A stretch of DNA of 24,902 nt from a virus. Positions 1 through 6,062 of this stretch are shown here, one piece after another. A program made the position numbers and the translations under genes. A model generated the notes under the pieces. That model was not told the DNA's origin. It worked only from the letters and a program-made list of their open reading frames with translations, and did no database searches. The stretch is from the IMG/VR virus record IMGVR_UViG_3300046704_000071, positions 1-24,902 of that record, one strand, 5' to 3'. Numbering within the stretch: the stretch's first letter is position 1; each line of letters begins with the position of its first letter.

Positions 1-522
1 TTATTCTGTGGTTTCAACTATGCCGAGCTTGACGACATGATCAAAATCGCATTGAGGGCAGGCCCATCTGCGGCTTGAAAGCCGCCAGATGGAATAAATC
101 AGGCCGGGCAGGATGAGGAAAAACCATAAAATCAGTTCTATTGCAAAGGAGCCTTTTGTAATATATTGGCCGAAGCCCTGGTATTTGCAATTAGGGCATT
201 CAATGCGCATCCTTTTTTTCTTGGCGGCGATCCTGTAGAAAATAAAAGGGAAGATTACAATAAAGAGCATAAATATAGGCATTGCGATGCGTTCATTTTT
301 CCCTGCGAACATGCCTATGATCATCATGCCGACGAACCAGCACCCAATGCATACAAATACCTTGGCCCAGACCGGGAGCAGGCGCAGAGTCGTTATGAAA
401 TCTTTTTTTGCGAGTTCAACTGTCGGGGTAGAAACTGGCTGCTGCGGAATAGAGGCAGGTTTCTTTGGTGCGCTGCCTACCGCATTCAATGCTTCGCGTT
501 TGAGCCTTTCCATCTCGTCCAT
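1..522 (-). CDS. Membrane protein with LITAF-like split zinc ribbon
   Basis: A 173-residue protein with a Pro/Ser-rich N-terminus (about 1-45), two hydrophobic segments (about 50-73 and 79-99), then CPNC at 109-112, a third hydrophobic stretch with a central LPG (about 126-147) and CPQC at 155-158. A CxxC - hydrophobic - CxxC order resembles LITAF-type domains, where a membrane-inserted helix interrupts one zinc ribbon; that assignment is inferred from pattern only. The start is supported by GGAGG just upstream of the ATG on the minus strand. It lies beyond the repressor and reads away from the lytic genes, the usual place for a gene expressed in the lysogen. Its role is unknown; surface alteration or superinfection exclusion is possible but not shown. 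Confidence 0.75.
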   Translation of the reverse strand: MDEMERLKREALNAVGSAPKKPASIPQQPVSTPTVELAKKDFITTLRLLPVWAKVFVCIGCWFVGMMIIGMFAGKNERIAMPIFMLFIVIFPFIFYRIAAKKKRMRIECPNCKYQGFGQYITKGSFAIELILWFFLILPGLIYSIWRLSSRRWACPQCDFDHVVKLGIVETTE

Positions 523-567
523 ATGAACCTCCAGAAAAGTAGTTTCTGCCCCCTCCCAAGGACTATT

Positions 568-804
568 CTACCTGCTCTGCTGCAGAATAGCGGCTCTCGA
601 CTTTACCAACAAACAAGGTCCCCGGCATGGCCTGTGATTAAGCAGTTCATCAAACAACAGACTTATGCTGCGATAAAGCTGTTCAATATCGTGCTGACAT
701 GCCTGGCAATCAAAAAGACTAAGCTGATTTCCGCTCCCTTTTTTTTGTGCTTTTACTTTTACCGGCGCTGCTCTGCTCGGAGGTAAGAGTTTTAACAATG
801 GCAA
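568..804 (-). CDS. Possible small TTG-start protein downstream of repressor
   Basis: A 78-residue frame that begins at a TTG inside the 3' end of the repressor gene and ends about 45 bases before the leftward membrane protein gene. GAGAGGG lies nine bases before the TTG, but those bases also encode repressor residues, so the site may be chance. The product has CxxC and CxxxC pairs and the helical-looking stretch DIEQLYRSISLLFDELL; I recognise no family. It would fill an otherwise gene-free 196-base gap. Treat as tentative: the gap could simply be repressor 3' untranslated sequence. Confidence 0.27.
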   Translation of the reverse strand: MPLLKLLPPSRAAPVKVKAQKKGSGNQLSLFDCQACQHDIEQLYRSISLLFDELLNHRPCRGPCLLVKSRAAILQQSR

Positions 805-1090
805 ATATACGATCCCTCTCTTGCGGATGGCGGGATATGTATGTCTGGAGTTCTTCAGCTATTTGAGCGCAGTCGCCCTCGAGAGTCGGGGCATAAGCGG
901 CATCGCCATAAAGAAGATACGCTGGATTTACTTTTAGAAATTCTGCTATGGCAAACAGGTATTTGGGGCGTGGTGACGCAGCTCTGCCCTTGAACCAATT
1001 GTTGACGGTATTGCTCTTTGCGCCGATCGCCTTTGCAAGCGCATATTGAGTAACGCCGCGCTGTTCCATCACTTCGATTAACCTTTGCAT
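719..1090 (-). CDS. XRE-family phage repressor (CI-like)
   Basis: A 123-residue DNA-binding protein. Residues about 3-60 form an XRE/Cro-CI helix-turn-helix: the GVTQYALAKAIGAKSNTVNNW segment spans helices 2 and 3, followed by LFAIAEFLKVNPAYLLYG, typical of lambda-type repressors. The C-terminus is short and ends in a basic Lys/Arg tail (KSTKKRER), with no S24 peptidase Ser/Lys dyad, so release by RecA-stimulated self-cleavage is unlikely. I chose the ATG at 1090 rather than 1111 because AGAGGG precedes it at the right distance. It is transcribed divergently from the cII-like gene, and its own promoter spacer contains a perfect palindrome, so autoregulation is likely. Predicted role: holding the rightward lytic promoter off. 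Confidence 0.9.
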   Translation of the reverse strand: MQRLIEVMEQRGVTQYALAKAIGAKSNTVNNWFKGRAASPRPKYLFAIAEFLKVNPAYLLYGDAAYAPTLEGDCAQIAEELQTYISRHPQERDRIFAIVKTLTSEQSSAGKSKSTKKRERKSA

Positions 1091-1116
1091 AAAGCCCTCT
1101 TTTTTGAGCATGCATA

Positions 1117-1145
1117 ATTATTGAGCCTTTTAGCGCTAAATTCAA
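1117..1145 (-). promoter_or_regulatory. Leftward repressor promoter
   Basis: On the minus strand TTGAAT (1145-1140) and AATAAT (1122-1117) are separated by exactly 17 bases, a good sigma-70 promoter placed just ahead of the repressor start at 1090. The spacer contains the palindrome TTTAGCGCTAAA, so repressor binding there would control its own synthesis. Confidence 0.65.
1129..1140. promoter_or_regulatory. Palindromic operator TTTAGCGCTAAA
   Basis: A perfect 12-bp palindrome within the leftward promoter spacer. Related half-sites recur in the same intergenic region: GACGCTATTT (1148-1157), ACGCTAAATA (1207-1216, inside the rightward promoter spacer) and TATAGCGCTT around 1252-1261. This arrangement is what a dimeric XRE repressor usually binds, but binding is inferred. 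Confidence 0.6.
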
Positions 1146-1199
1146 GGACGCTATTTAAGGACACCAAACATCCACTTTCAGCACATCTTAAAAAAGGTG

Positions 1200-1228
1200 T
1201 TGACAAACGCTAAATATAGTGCTATTCT
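1200..1228 (+). promoter_or_regulatory. Rightward early promoter (PR-like)
   Basis: TTGACA (1200-1205), 17-base spacer, TATTCT (1223-1228): a near-consensus sigma-70 promoter. It faces the CII-like gene and the long early operon, divergent from the repressor promoter. An operator-like ACGCTAAATA lies in its spacer, consistent with repression in the lysogen. Confidence 0.75.
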
Positions 1229-1484
1229 TGGACATGGGTCAGACAAATTCCTATAGCGCTTCCGGCCAGAAAACCATAGCAATCCCTTTATTCCAAAGTT
1301 TGCAGGCGCGCTCTGCTGCCGATTGTCTGACCCACAGCCATACGGCACAAGCCCCTGCAATGCATGCTGTCCGGGGATCGGTAAGGCTTCACCTCCTTTC
1401 GGTCCCCGGCAGTAATGTTTTCCATGCCTTAATCGTATCACTCGGCTTTTCAATGCGGAAGTATAACTTCGAGGGGGTTTTATA
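1229..1484 (+). other. Structured 5' leader of the early transcript
   Basis: About 255 bases between the rightward promoter and the CII-like gene with no convincing gene. It holds a 100-bp segment bounded by 12-bp inverted repeats (1235-1334), a second hairpin with arms CCGGGGA (1371-1377) and TCCCCGG (1403-1409), and in that loop CACCTCCTTTC (1390-1400), identical to the anti-Shine-Dalgarno end of 16S rRNA. A GTG-initiated frame at 1219 starts inside the promoter -10 region and is not credible. Confidence 0.5.
1235..1334. repeat. 100-bp element with 12-bp terminal inverted repeats
   Basis: TGGGTCAGACAA (1235-1246) and its exact reverse complement TTGTCTGACCCA (1323-1334) flank 76 bases. GGGTCAGAC-type ends are reminiscent of REP/MITE elements mobilised by IS200-like REP-associated transposases; this is from memory of such ends, not a search. 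No flanking target duplication is evident. Confidence 0.5.
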
Positions 1485-1949
1485 ATGCGCAGCCATGAGG
1501 CGATACAGTCTGCGATAGCCGGCCAGACGGTCGAACACGCCAAGTCCCTGCACCTGGCCACGGTGACGGTGAACAAGTGGCAGGAGCCTACCGGAGATTT
1601 CACAGATAGCGGGGCATTCAATCCCCTTGACCGCATCGAGACGATGACCAAGACGGCACTCGATCTGAAGAGCCCATCGCCGTATTCGATGATCCATTAT
1701 CTCAATGAGGCATTCGGCTTTCTCTGCCTGAAGATGCCCGAGGGCGAAGCGACGGAACTGACCAAGGACCTGATGAAGAGCGTTGAGGAATTTGGCCAGT
1801 GGATGCAGGAAGTATCGAAAGACCTTATCGACGGAAAAATAGATGCGGCAGAGGCTAAACGTATTCGCATAAAGGGCATGAAGGCCGTTAGGGCCATATT
1901 GACCTTTATCGGAGAGGCCGAAGAGTCGGCCGGGAAGGCGGACAGATGA
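1485..1949 (+). CDS. CII-like phage regulatory protein (CP76 type)
   Basis: A 154-residue protein. Its N-terminal HEAIQSAIAGQTVEHAKSLH and VTVNKWQEP read as a helix-turn-helix, followed by GAFNPLDRIETMTK and SPYSMIHYLNEAFGFL, the layout of the phage regulatory protein CII (CP76) family found immediately downstream of rightward phage promoters. The C-terminal half is helical and charged (KSVEEFGQWMQEVSKDLIDGKI). The family is described as regulating the lysis-lysogeny choice. GAGGGGG precedes the ATG. The 3' end overlaps the next gene by 4 bases (ATGA), marking it as the first gene of the early operon. Its target site was not identified. Confidence 0.8.
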   Translation: MRSHEAIQSAIAGQTVEHAKSLHLATVTVNKWQEPTGDFTDSGAFNPLDRIETMTKTALDLKSPSPYSMIHYLNEAFGFLCLKMPEGEATELTKDLMKSVEEFGQWMQEVSKDLIDGKIDAAEAKRIRIKGMKAVRAILTFIGEAEESAGKADR

Positions 1950-2209
1950 AGGCTTTGTCTTTATCTGATACTGGCTCGACGCCTAAAACTCAGGGTCCCT
2001 TCCTTGCGCGGATTGACAGCTCGGAGCCCTCGGTCGACGCTCGGCTTAGAAAACTGGAAGCACTCGTATTAATGCCTGCACAGAAAGAAGGCTTTGTCGA
2101 TCGCGTTGAATACGATCTGGCGATCCGCGCGATTGCAAATGGTGACAGGTGCAAGAAACTCGATGCCTATATAAAAAAGGGCGGGAGGATACCGAGAGAT
2201 GAAAATTAG
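1946..2209 (+). CDS. Hypothetical early protein (87 aa)
   Basis: I do not recognise the family. The N-terminal 30 residues are Ser/Thr/Pro-rich and probably flexible; residues about 30-87 look helical and charged (VDARLRKLEALVLMP, VEYDLAIRAIANGDRCKKLDAYIKKGGRI). It is translationally coupled to the CII-like gene by an ATGA overlap and overlaps the next gene by 11 bases, so it is expressed at the start of the early transcript. No catalytic motif is visible. Confidence 0.65.
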   Translation: MKALSLSDTGSTPKTQGPFLARIDSSEPSVDARLRKLEALVLMPAQKEGFVDRVEYDLAIRAIANGDRCKKLDAYIKKGGRIPRDEN

Positions 2210-2492
2210 CGACTGGATGAACAGGCCTATTTTTACGGGCTGGGCGATTGTGCTGATATTCACTGTTGCAATGGGGCTCGGCTCTGTGCTCGGCGTCATT
2301 GGCGGGCTGGTGATCGAAGATCATTTTACAACGGCCAAGGAATCATACGTCGAGGGGTGGAACGACTCCGTATTTATGCGCCAGCCGAAATATGATGATC
2401 TCGATGTTTTCAAGCAAAAGAAACGCGTGACGCTGACTTATGGCGGGATGTCTGACGAGGGGCTGAGGCAGGTATTTGAGGGCCAGCGATGA
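2199..2492 (+). CDS. Small single-pass membrane protein
   Basis: A 97-residue protein with one clear transmembrane segment (about 12-38, GWAIVLIFTVAMGLGSVLGVIGG) and a soluble charged C-terminal domain (KESYVEGWNDSVFMRQPKYDDLDVFKQKKR). No lipobox or cleavage motif is apparent. It starts 11 bases inside the previous gene and ends overlapping the next by 4 bases. Family unknown; early phage membrane proteins of this size often affect host envelope functions, but nothing here identifies one. Confidence 0.7.
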   Translation: MKISDWMNRPIFTGWAIVLIFTVAMGLGSVLGVIGGLVIEDHFTTAKESYVEGWNDSVFMRQPKYDDLDVFKQKKRVTLTYGGMSDEGLRQVFEGQR

Positions 2493-2797
2493 TAGATACT
2501 CCGCTCAGCATAGGGGCAGCAGGCTTTTCGATATTTCTGTTGCTTGTCATTTACTGTGCCTGCTGCAAAGCGAAGAAGAGCGGAGAGATTGAGGATAGCG
2601 CGCCGGGCAACTGCGGAATTGATGAGGCACTCGAAAAAATAACTATAGCGGGACTGCAGGGCAGCGCTGGGGCCCATAACCCTGGTCAGGTCGGTTCGAG
2701 TCCGGCTCCCGCCACCAATTTGGGGACAGCAACGAGGGGGCAGCATCGTCGTAATAGAAACAAGGGATCCCGCCGAGCTCTGGCGGACAAAAAGTGA
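2489..2797 (+). CDS. Membrane-anchored small protein whose 3' half overlaps a tRNA
   Basis: A 102-residue frame with a transmembrane segment at about 8-26 (AAGFSIFLLLVIYCACC) followed by a basic/acidic stretch. From about residue 53 the codons run straight through the tRNA-like sequence at 2647-2717, giving a low-complexity Gly/Ala/Pro peptide (AGLQGSAGAHNPGQVGSSP) and then a basic tail. The N-terminal part is probably a real gene, coupled to its upstream neighbour by ATGA. The C-terminal half is likely a by-product of tRNA sequence lying in an open frame, suggesting the original stop codon was lost when the tRNA arrived. Confidence 0.5.
   Translation: MIDTPLSIGAAGFSIFLLLVIYCACCKAKKSGEIEDSAPGNCGIDEALEKITIAGLQGSAGAHNPGQVGSSPAPATNLGTATRGQHRRNRNKGSRRALADKK
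2647..2717 (+). tRNA. Initiator-like tRNA-Met(CAT) with shortened D arm
   Basis: A 71-base tRNA fold including encoded CCA. The acceptor strands AGCGGGA (2647-2653) and TCCCGCC (2707-2713) pair except A1xC72. The anticodon stem TGGGG/CCCTG encloses CCCATAA with anticodon CAT at 2675-2677. The variable loop is 5 bases and the T arm is canonical (GTCGG, TTCGAGT, CCGGC). The unpaired 1:72 position and three stacked G:C pairs (29-31 with 39-41) are initiator-tRNA hallmarks. Oddities: C33 in place of the near-universal T33, and only 14 bases between acceptor and anticodon stems, so the D arm is abbreviated (for example CTGC-AGG-GCAG). It could be a functional phage tRNA, a decaying one, or captured attachment-site sequence. 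Confidence 0.6.
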
Positions 2798-2908
2798 GCT
2801 TTACCGGCAATAGTGCCACAACTGGCGAGGATAGGGCCTGCAGCCCGACAAGGAGAAGCCTACTCTTTCCTTGCCAGTACCCTTTAGGCGGCATGACAGG
2901 AGGCAGTC
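2718..2908. other. Gap after the tRNA with one weak hairpin
   Basis: Apart from the tail of the preceding frame (to 2797) no gene is seen. CCGCC-GAGCTCT-GGCGG near 2769-2785 can form a five-pair hairpin without a T-run. The segment ends in the strong ribosome binding site GGAGG of the next gene. Confidence 0.4.
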
Positions 2909-3208
2909 ATGAGAAAAGTCATTAACTGGAGCATAAGCAAAGAAGATCACGAAGTTGTAAGAAAAGTTGTAAAACGCGCCATAAAGAGTGGGGCTGTGTC
3001 TTCGGGCATGGATTTTGAAATGGACCTCACAGCCGCTCATTTGAATGGTTGCCCAATTGATCTTAAGAAGCTTCTCGAAGCTCCCGATGCCGACTTCCTA
3101 CACGATGTCTACGGCATAAAAAGGCACATTAACAGAACGACCGGCGAACTGGAAGATTGCTTTCTCCCTAGATCCGCGCGGCCAGCCCTGAGCGAGGTGG
3201 CACAATGA
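2909..3208 (+). CDS. DUF6874-type phage protein
   Basis: A 99-residue soluble protein. It shows the order EDHEVVRKVVKRA, MDFEMDLTAAHLNGCPIDLKKLL, DFLHDVYGIKRHINRTTGEL and FLPR at the C-terminus, which I recognise as the DUF6874 pattern common in small phage early genes. The conserved His/Asp/Arg residues (HDVYGIKRHINR) suggest a ligand- or nucleic-acid-binding site, but no function is established. ACAGGAGG precedes the ATG at ideal spacing. It restarts the operon after the tRNA gap and overlaps the next gene by 4 bases. Confidence 0.82.
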   Translation: MRKVINWSISKEDHEVVRKVVKRAIKSGAVSSGMDFEMDLTAAHLNGCPIDLKKLLEAPDADFLHDVYGIKRHINRTTGELEDCFLPRSARPALSEVAQ

Positions 3209-3672
3209 GCATCGAACCTAAACCATACCAGACTTCCAGCACATCGGTTGCCAAGAGCCAAGAAGAGATAAGACGCCTGCTTTCCCGATACGGCGCCGAC
3301 GGAGTGCAGTTCTCTGAAGATTGGAAAGCCATGATATTGCAAATTCGCTTTCTTTATCGCGTCGGCAATATACAGCATTCTCTTTTATATGCAGTGCCCA
3401 TTCCGAAGGCGCAGCCAGTTTCCGAAAAGGGCAGGCCACGCACGGCCAAGCAAGTAGAGGTGCTTCAGGAGCAACTTGAACGCGGCGTCTGGAGGGCTGT
3501 GTTCTGGAATATCAAAAGCGGCATGGAAGCGGTCGCCTTTGGCATAAAGAATTTTGAATCAGCATTCCTGTCGCACTTTGAGATCCCCAACTCAAACAAG
3601 ACCATAGGCGATGTTATTATTCCCCGCCTGGCTGCCGGCAAGTTAACCTTGCAACTGGATAATAAGTCATGA
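3205..3672 (+). CDS. Conserved hypothetical phage protein (155 aa)
   Basis: The N-terminal segment QEEIRRLLSRYGADGVQFSEDW followed by ILQIRFLYR is a pattern I associate with unnamed proteins of phage replication/recombination blocks, but I cannot give a family. A basic middle (KGRPRTAKQVEVLQEQLERGVWRAVFWNIKSGMEAVAFGI) precedes a hydrophobic-charged C-terminus ending IIPRLAAGKLTLQL. There are no membrane segments and no obvious catalytic residues. ATGA coupling on both sides, within a block that also encodes a possible ssDNA-binding protein, makes a nucleic-acid role plausible but unproven. Confidence 0.75.
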   Translation: MSIEPKPYQTSSTSVAKSQEEIRRLLSRYGADGVQFSEDWKAMILQIRFLYRVGNIQHSLLYAVPIPKAQPVSEKGRPRTAKQVEVLQEQLERGVWRAVFWNIKSGMEAVAFGIKNFESAFLSHFEIPNSNKTIGDVIIPRLAAGKLTLQLDNKS

Positions 3673-3815
3673 GCGTAATCATTAAAGTCGGTGGGGATGC
3701 AGTGGCCTTTATCAGCGGCCTTCCGGAGCGGGTAAGGGAAGTAGTCCAGGATAAGATCGAGTATTATCACGAACGGTACATCGGGGAGCGCGTTACGACA
3801 AAGGAAAAGGTATGA
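3669..3815 (+). CDS. Very small protein (48 aa)
   Basis: A 48-residue frame starting MSVIIKVGGDAVAF and ending RVTTKEKV. It overlaps both neighbours by exactly 4 bases (ATGA at 3669-3672 and 3812-3815), the operon's standard coupling, which is the main support for it. The middle (LPERVREVVQDKIEYYHERYIG) is a likely amphipathic helix. No family recognised. Confidence 0.65.
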   Translation: MSVIIKVGGDAVAFISGLPERVREVVQDKIEYYHERYIGERVTTKEKV

Positions 3816-4006
3816 CACTGCTAATCTCTAAAGCTGCCATAAGACGCGAATTCCACAAGTGCGGCGTAAAGGTTTCGGCCAGCTCGATGGACATTTTAAA
3901 TAATCGCATGCAGCGGAGTATCGCAGAGGCCGCAGCCAGGGCGCGGAAGCAAAAGAGGCCGATCGTAAACGACGAACACTTTTTTGAATTATTTCCGGAG
4001 GAGTAA
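3812..4006 (+). CDS. Histone-fold-like small protein
   Basis: A 64-residue basic protein. Its pattern follows the archaeal/bacterial histone fold: short helix (KAAIRREFHKCG), VKVSASSMD loop, long central helix (ILNNRMQRSIAEAAARARKQ), KRPIV loop and final helix (DEHFFELF). The -VS..S...L......I..AA..A+...+..V...H- spacing matches HMf-type histones, where the K-R-P/T-I/V loop contacts DNA. Length is that of a single histone fold. ATGA overlap upstream; TAATG overlap with the OB-fold-like gene downstream. Assignment is by eye. Alternative: an unrelated small helical DNA-binding protein. Confidence 0.65.
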   Translation: MTLLISKAAIRREFHKCGVKVSASSMDILNNRMQRSIAEAAARARKQKRPIVNDEHFFELFPEE

Positions 4007-4620
4007 TGTCAGAACGCAAATCAGTTCAATATTTCAACCGTGGTGTAGTTTGGGGCAGGGTGTCAGGCATAAAGCATGACAAGGCTGAGGGCACTGGCAC
4101 GCCGTTCCTGGCTATCACCATCGAGACGCCGAATGAATTGTATGGCAATATCCGCACATATGGCCGTTTATGGGGCAGGGATAAAATAGCGGCCTTTGAA
4201 GATCATCATAAAAAGCATCCGGGTGAGGCTTACCGCTTCGAAGGTTTCTTTGATCAATATGAAAAAGGCGATGAGCGGTACAGCAATTATACCTTTTTCC
4301 AGTGGCAGCATCTTCCGGACGGCTTTGAGTATCGAGCGGCGTTTGTTCTTACCGGCACGATCGAGTTTATCAGGGATGATTTATTCGGTCTGCATGTAGT
4401 ACGCAGCGGAGTGGGCGATAGGGAAGATACTGAACAGCATTACGAATTTTACGTCCTCGACGCCCAGAAGCTCGCCGGGATCTTCAACGGCGATAACGTC
4501 AAGGTCAAGGGAGTAATCAGATATAAGGATCCGCACGACTACTTTGGTGACGTGCCCGAGGGACCTGTGCGGCCGTACTGTATGGGAATTGAAAAGGTCA
4601 AAGAGAAGGAGAAATTCTGA
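4006..4620 (+). CDS. Probable OB-fold ssDNA-binding protein
   Basis: A 204-residue protein with two beta-rich halves. The first (about 8-103) runs NRGVVWGRVSGIKHD, TPFLAITIETPN, YGNIRTYGRLWG and YRFEGFFDQYE; the second (about 110-198) runs FVLTGTIEFIRDD, LFGLHVVRSG, YEFYVLDAQ and NVKVKGVIRY. Alternating strands with a G-x-V/I start and an aromatic-rich surface (Y, W, F) look like tandem OB folds, as in SSB-like phage proteins. No acidic SSB tail is present; the C-terminus is Lys/Glu-rich. Position in an early replication block supports, but does not prove, ssDNA binding. Confidence 0.55.
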   Translation: MSERKSVQYFNRGVVWGRVSGIKHDKAEGTGTPFLAITIETPNELYGNIRTYGRLWGRDKIAAFEDHHKKHPGEAYRFEGFFDQYEKGDERYSNYTFFQWQHLPDGFEYRAAFVLTGTIEFIRDDLFGLHVVRSGVGDREDTEQHYEFYVLDAQKLAGIFNGDNVKVKGVIRYKDPHDYFGDVPEGPVRPYCMGIEKVKEKEKF

Positions 4621-4991
4621 TGGAAGAGACGATGGCGCGGCCAAACGCATCACCCTGGCATATTGAGTATTACGACAAGGCGCTGCATCAGATGGCGGCG
4701 CATGCCCTTGATAAAGTCACCGAGGGATGGCTTGATTTTCTCCGCACGAAATACCCCGAGCAGTACAAAAAGTACGAAGCGGCCATGCAGGTGATTATCG
4801 ACCTATGGGGCAATCCGGCGCCTACGGCCATGGAGGCCTGGAAGCGTGCCGTAAAGGTAGAGGTCGACGCCACGAAGTGGGCGCTCGACCGGTTTAACGA
4901 AGAGCATGTCACCGGCACGAATGTCGATCTGGGCGAATGCAAAGAGATCATTATTTCATGGGAATCGAAGGGGGAGGCTGTCCATGCCTGA
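4620..4991 (+). CDS. Hypothetical helical early protein (123 aa)
   Basis: A soluble, helix-rich protein (YYDKALHQMAAHALDKV, EGWLDFLRTKYPEQYKKYEAAMQVIIDLW, MEAWKRAVKVEVDATKWALDRF) with many aromatic residues. No family recognised. The ATG overlaps the preceding TGA by one base, and GGAG eleven bases upstream serves as the ribosome site. It ends 8 bases inside the next gene. Confidence 0.7.
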   Translation: MEETMARPNASPWHIEYYDKALHQMAAHALDKVTEGWLDFLRTKYPEQYKKYEAAMQVIIDLWGNPAPTAMEAWKRAVKVEVDATKWALDRFNEEHVTGTNVDLGECKEIIISWESKGEAVHA

Positions 4992-5589
4992 GGGAAAAGA
5001 AAATAAAGCAGAGCAATACGGTGAATTATTCCGGGTGTTGCATGGCGCATATACGCAGGCCAGTGACGGCAAGGGCAGGGCGCGGCATGCTGAGCTGAAC
5101 GAACCGTTTGAGGAACAGAAGATCTGCGAGATTACACGCCGGCTGCGGGGCAACGTCGCAGCGGGAGCATTATTCCCGGCTGTTAAGAAATGCTATGAAT
5201 CAGGCCGCCTGCCAAAGGACCGGGCGATAGCGGAGCTGCAGGGCGCGATTAATTACATAGCCGCCGCAATCATTGTTATGGAAGAGCAGCCGGAACTTAA
5301 ATTTGAACCGCCTATTTATGGCCCGTCTCCTCTTGCAGAAATTTTTAAAAGCATAACGGACAATATTTCCAAGAGGATGGGGATTTCACCTGATTTGTTA
5401 GGCATACCGCCAAAGGCAGAAGAGGACAGTGACCGTAAAAAGAGATTCATTAATCTATTTGGTCCGGTAATTGGGATCGCACAACACGAAGACAGAAAGC
5501 GCAGCTGGCCGTGGTATGGCCGGCTACAGCATTGGTTGTTTGTTAGTTGGCGGTGTCCCGCTTGCAAGGCAGCTCGGGCAAAGAAATAA
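4984..5589 (+). CDS. Hypothetical protein with C-terminal CPxC (201 aa)
   Basis: I place the start at 4984 because GGGGGAGG lies six bases upstream and the overlap with the previous gene becomes 8 bases; the frame itself stays open further upstream. Residues 1-125 are soluble and helical (ICEITRRLRGNVAAGALFP, AIAELQGAINYIAAAIIVMEE). The rest is Pro/Lys-rich with a Trp-rich C-terminus (SWPWYGRLQHWLFVSWRCPACKA) whose CPAC could be half a zinc ribbon. No family recognised. Confidence 0.62.
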   Translation: MPEGKENKAEQYGELFRVLHGAYTQASDGKGRARHAELNEPFEEQKICEITRRLRGNVAAGALFPAVKKCYESGRLPKDRAIAELQGAINYIAAAIIVMEEQPELKFEPPIYGPSPLAEIFKSITDNISKRMGISPDLLGIPPKAEEDSDRKKRFINLFGPVIGIAQHEDRKRSWPWYGRLQHWLFVSWRCPACKAARAKK

Positions 5590-6062
5590 TGGAGCGCAAT
5601 CCCACTATAAAAATCGTGCTGGACACCAGCGAGAAAAAGGATCTGCGCTCGCCGCTGGCAAAGGCCCGGGATGAATGGTTCGCGAGCGAAGAGGGGCAGA
5701 AGTGCTGTGACATTTCTCTTATCCGCTATTACGAGGTTAAAGAAGCCCCTCGATATTTACACAACAGGCTGGCAGCTGCTTTCCTTGCCGGCGCGGCCGC
5801 TCAGGAGAAGATCGCAGCAGCGGTACCGACACCGAAGATTGGCAGAACTTTTGATATTATAGTCGACCGCGAAGGTGGTAAATATATCGCCAATACATTG
5901 CATTCAAAAATTAAGGCTACATCTATTTGCGGAGCACAGGAAGCTATCAGATTGCTGGTTTGCAAAATCGGGATAAAGGGTATGTACCGAGCATATCAAT
6001 CACCCAATAAAGAGGCACGAGCCACATCAGTCAAATATATCATCGAGGAAGTGTTGGGATGA
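5589..6062 (+). CDS. Hypothetical protein (157 aa)
   Basis: The ATG at 5589 overlaps the previous TAA by one base, matching the operon's coupling; the ribosome site is weak. N-terminal residues (KARDEWFASEEGQKCCD, NRLAAAFLAGAAAQEKIAAA) look helical and the C-terminal half alternates strand and helix (RTFDIIVDREGGKYIANT, GAQEAIRLLVCKIGIKGMYRAY). No known motif. It ends with ATGA coupling to the DUF5131 gene. Confidence 0.65.
   Translation: MERNPTIKIVLDTSEKKDLRSPLAKARDEWFASEEGQKCCDISLIRYYEVKEAPRYLHNRLAAAFLAGAAAQEKIAAAVPTPKIGRTFDIIVDREGGKYIANTLHSKIKATSICGAQEAIRLLVCKIGIKGMYRAYQSPNKEARATSVKYIIEEVLG

Noticed and set aside
1219-1485. GTG-start frame of 88 codons in the early leader
   Set aside because: It begins inside the spacer/-10 region of the early promoter, so it cannot be translated from that transcript.
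1178-1697. Minus-strand open frames opposite the leader and CII-like gene
   Set aside because: They run against the early promoter and through inverted repeats; the plus-strand CII-like protein explains the coding signal. GAAAGGAGGTG on this strand is too far from any ATG.
2718-2908. A second tRNA after the CAT tRNA
   Set aside because: No T-arm, acceptor complement or CCA could be assembled from this gap.
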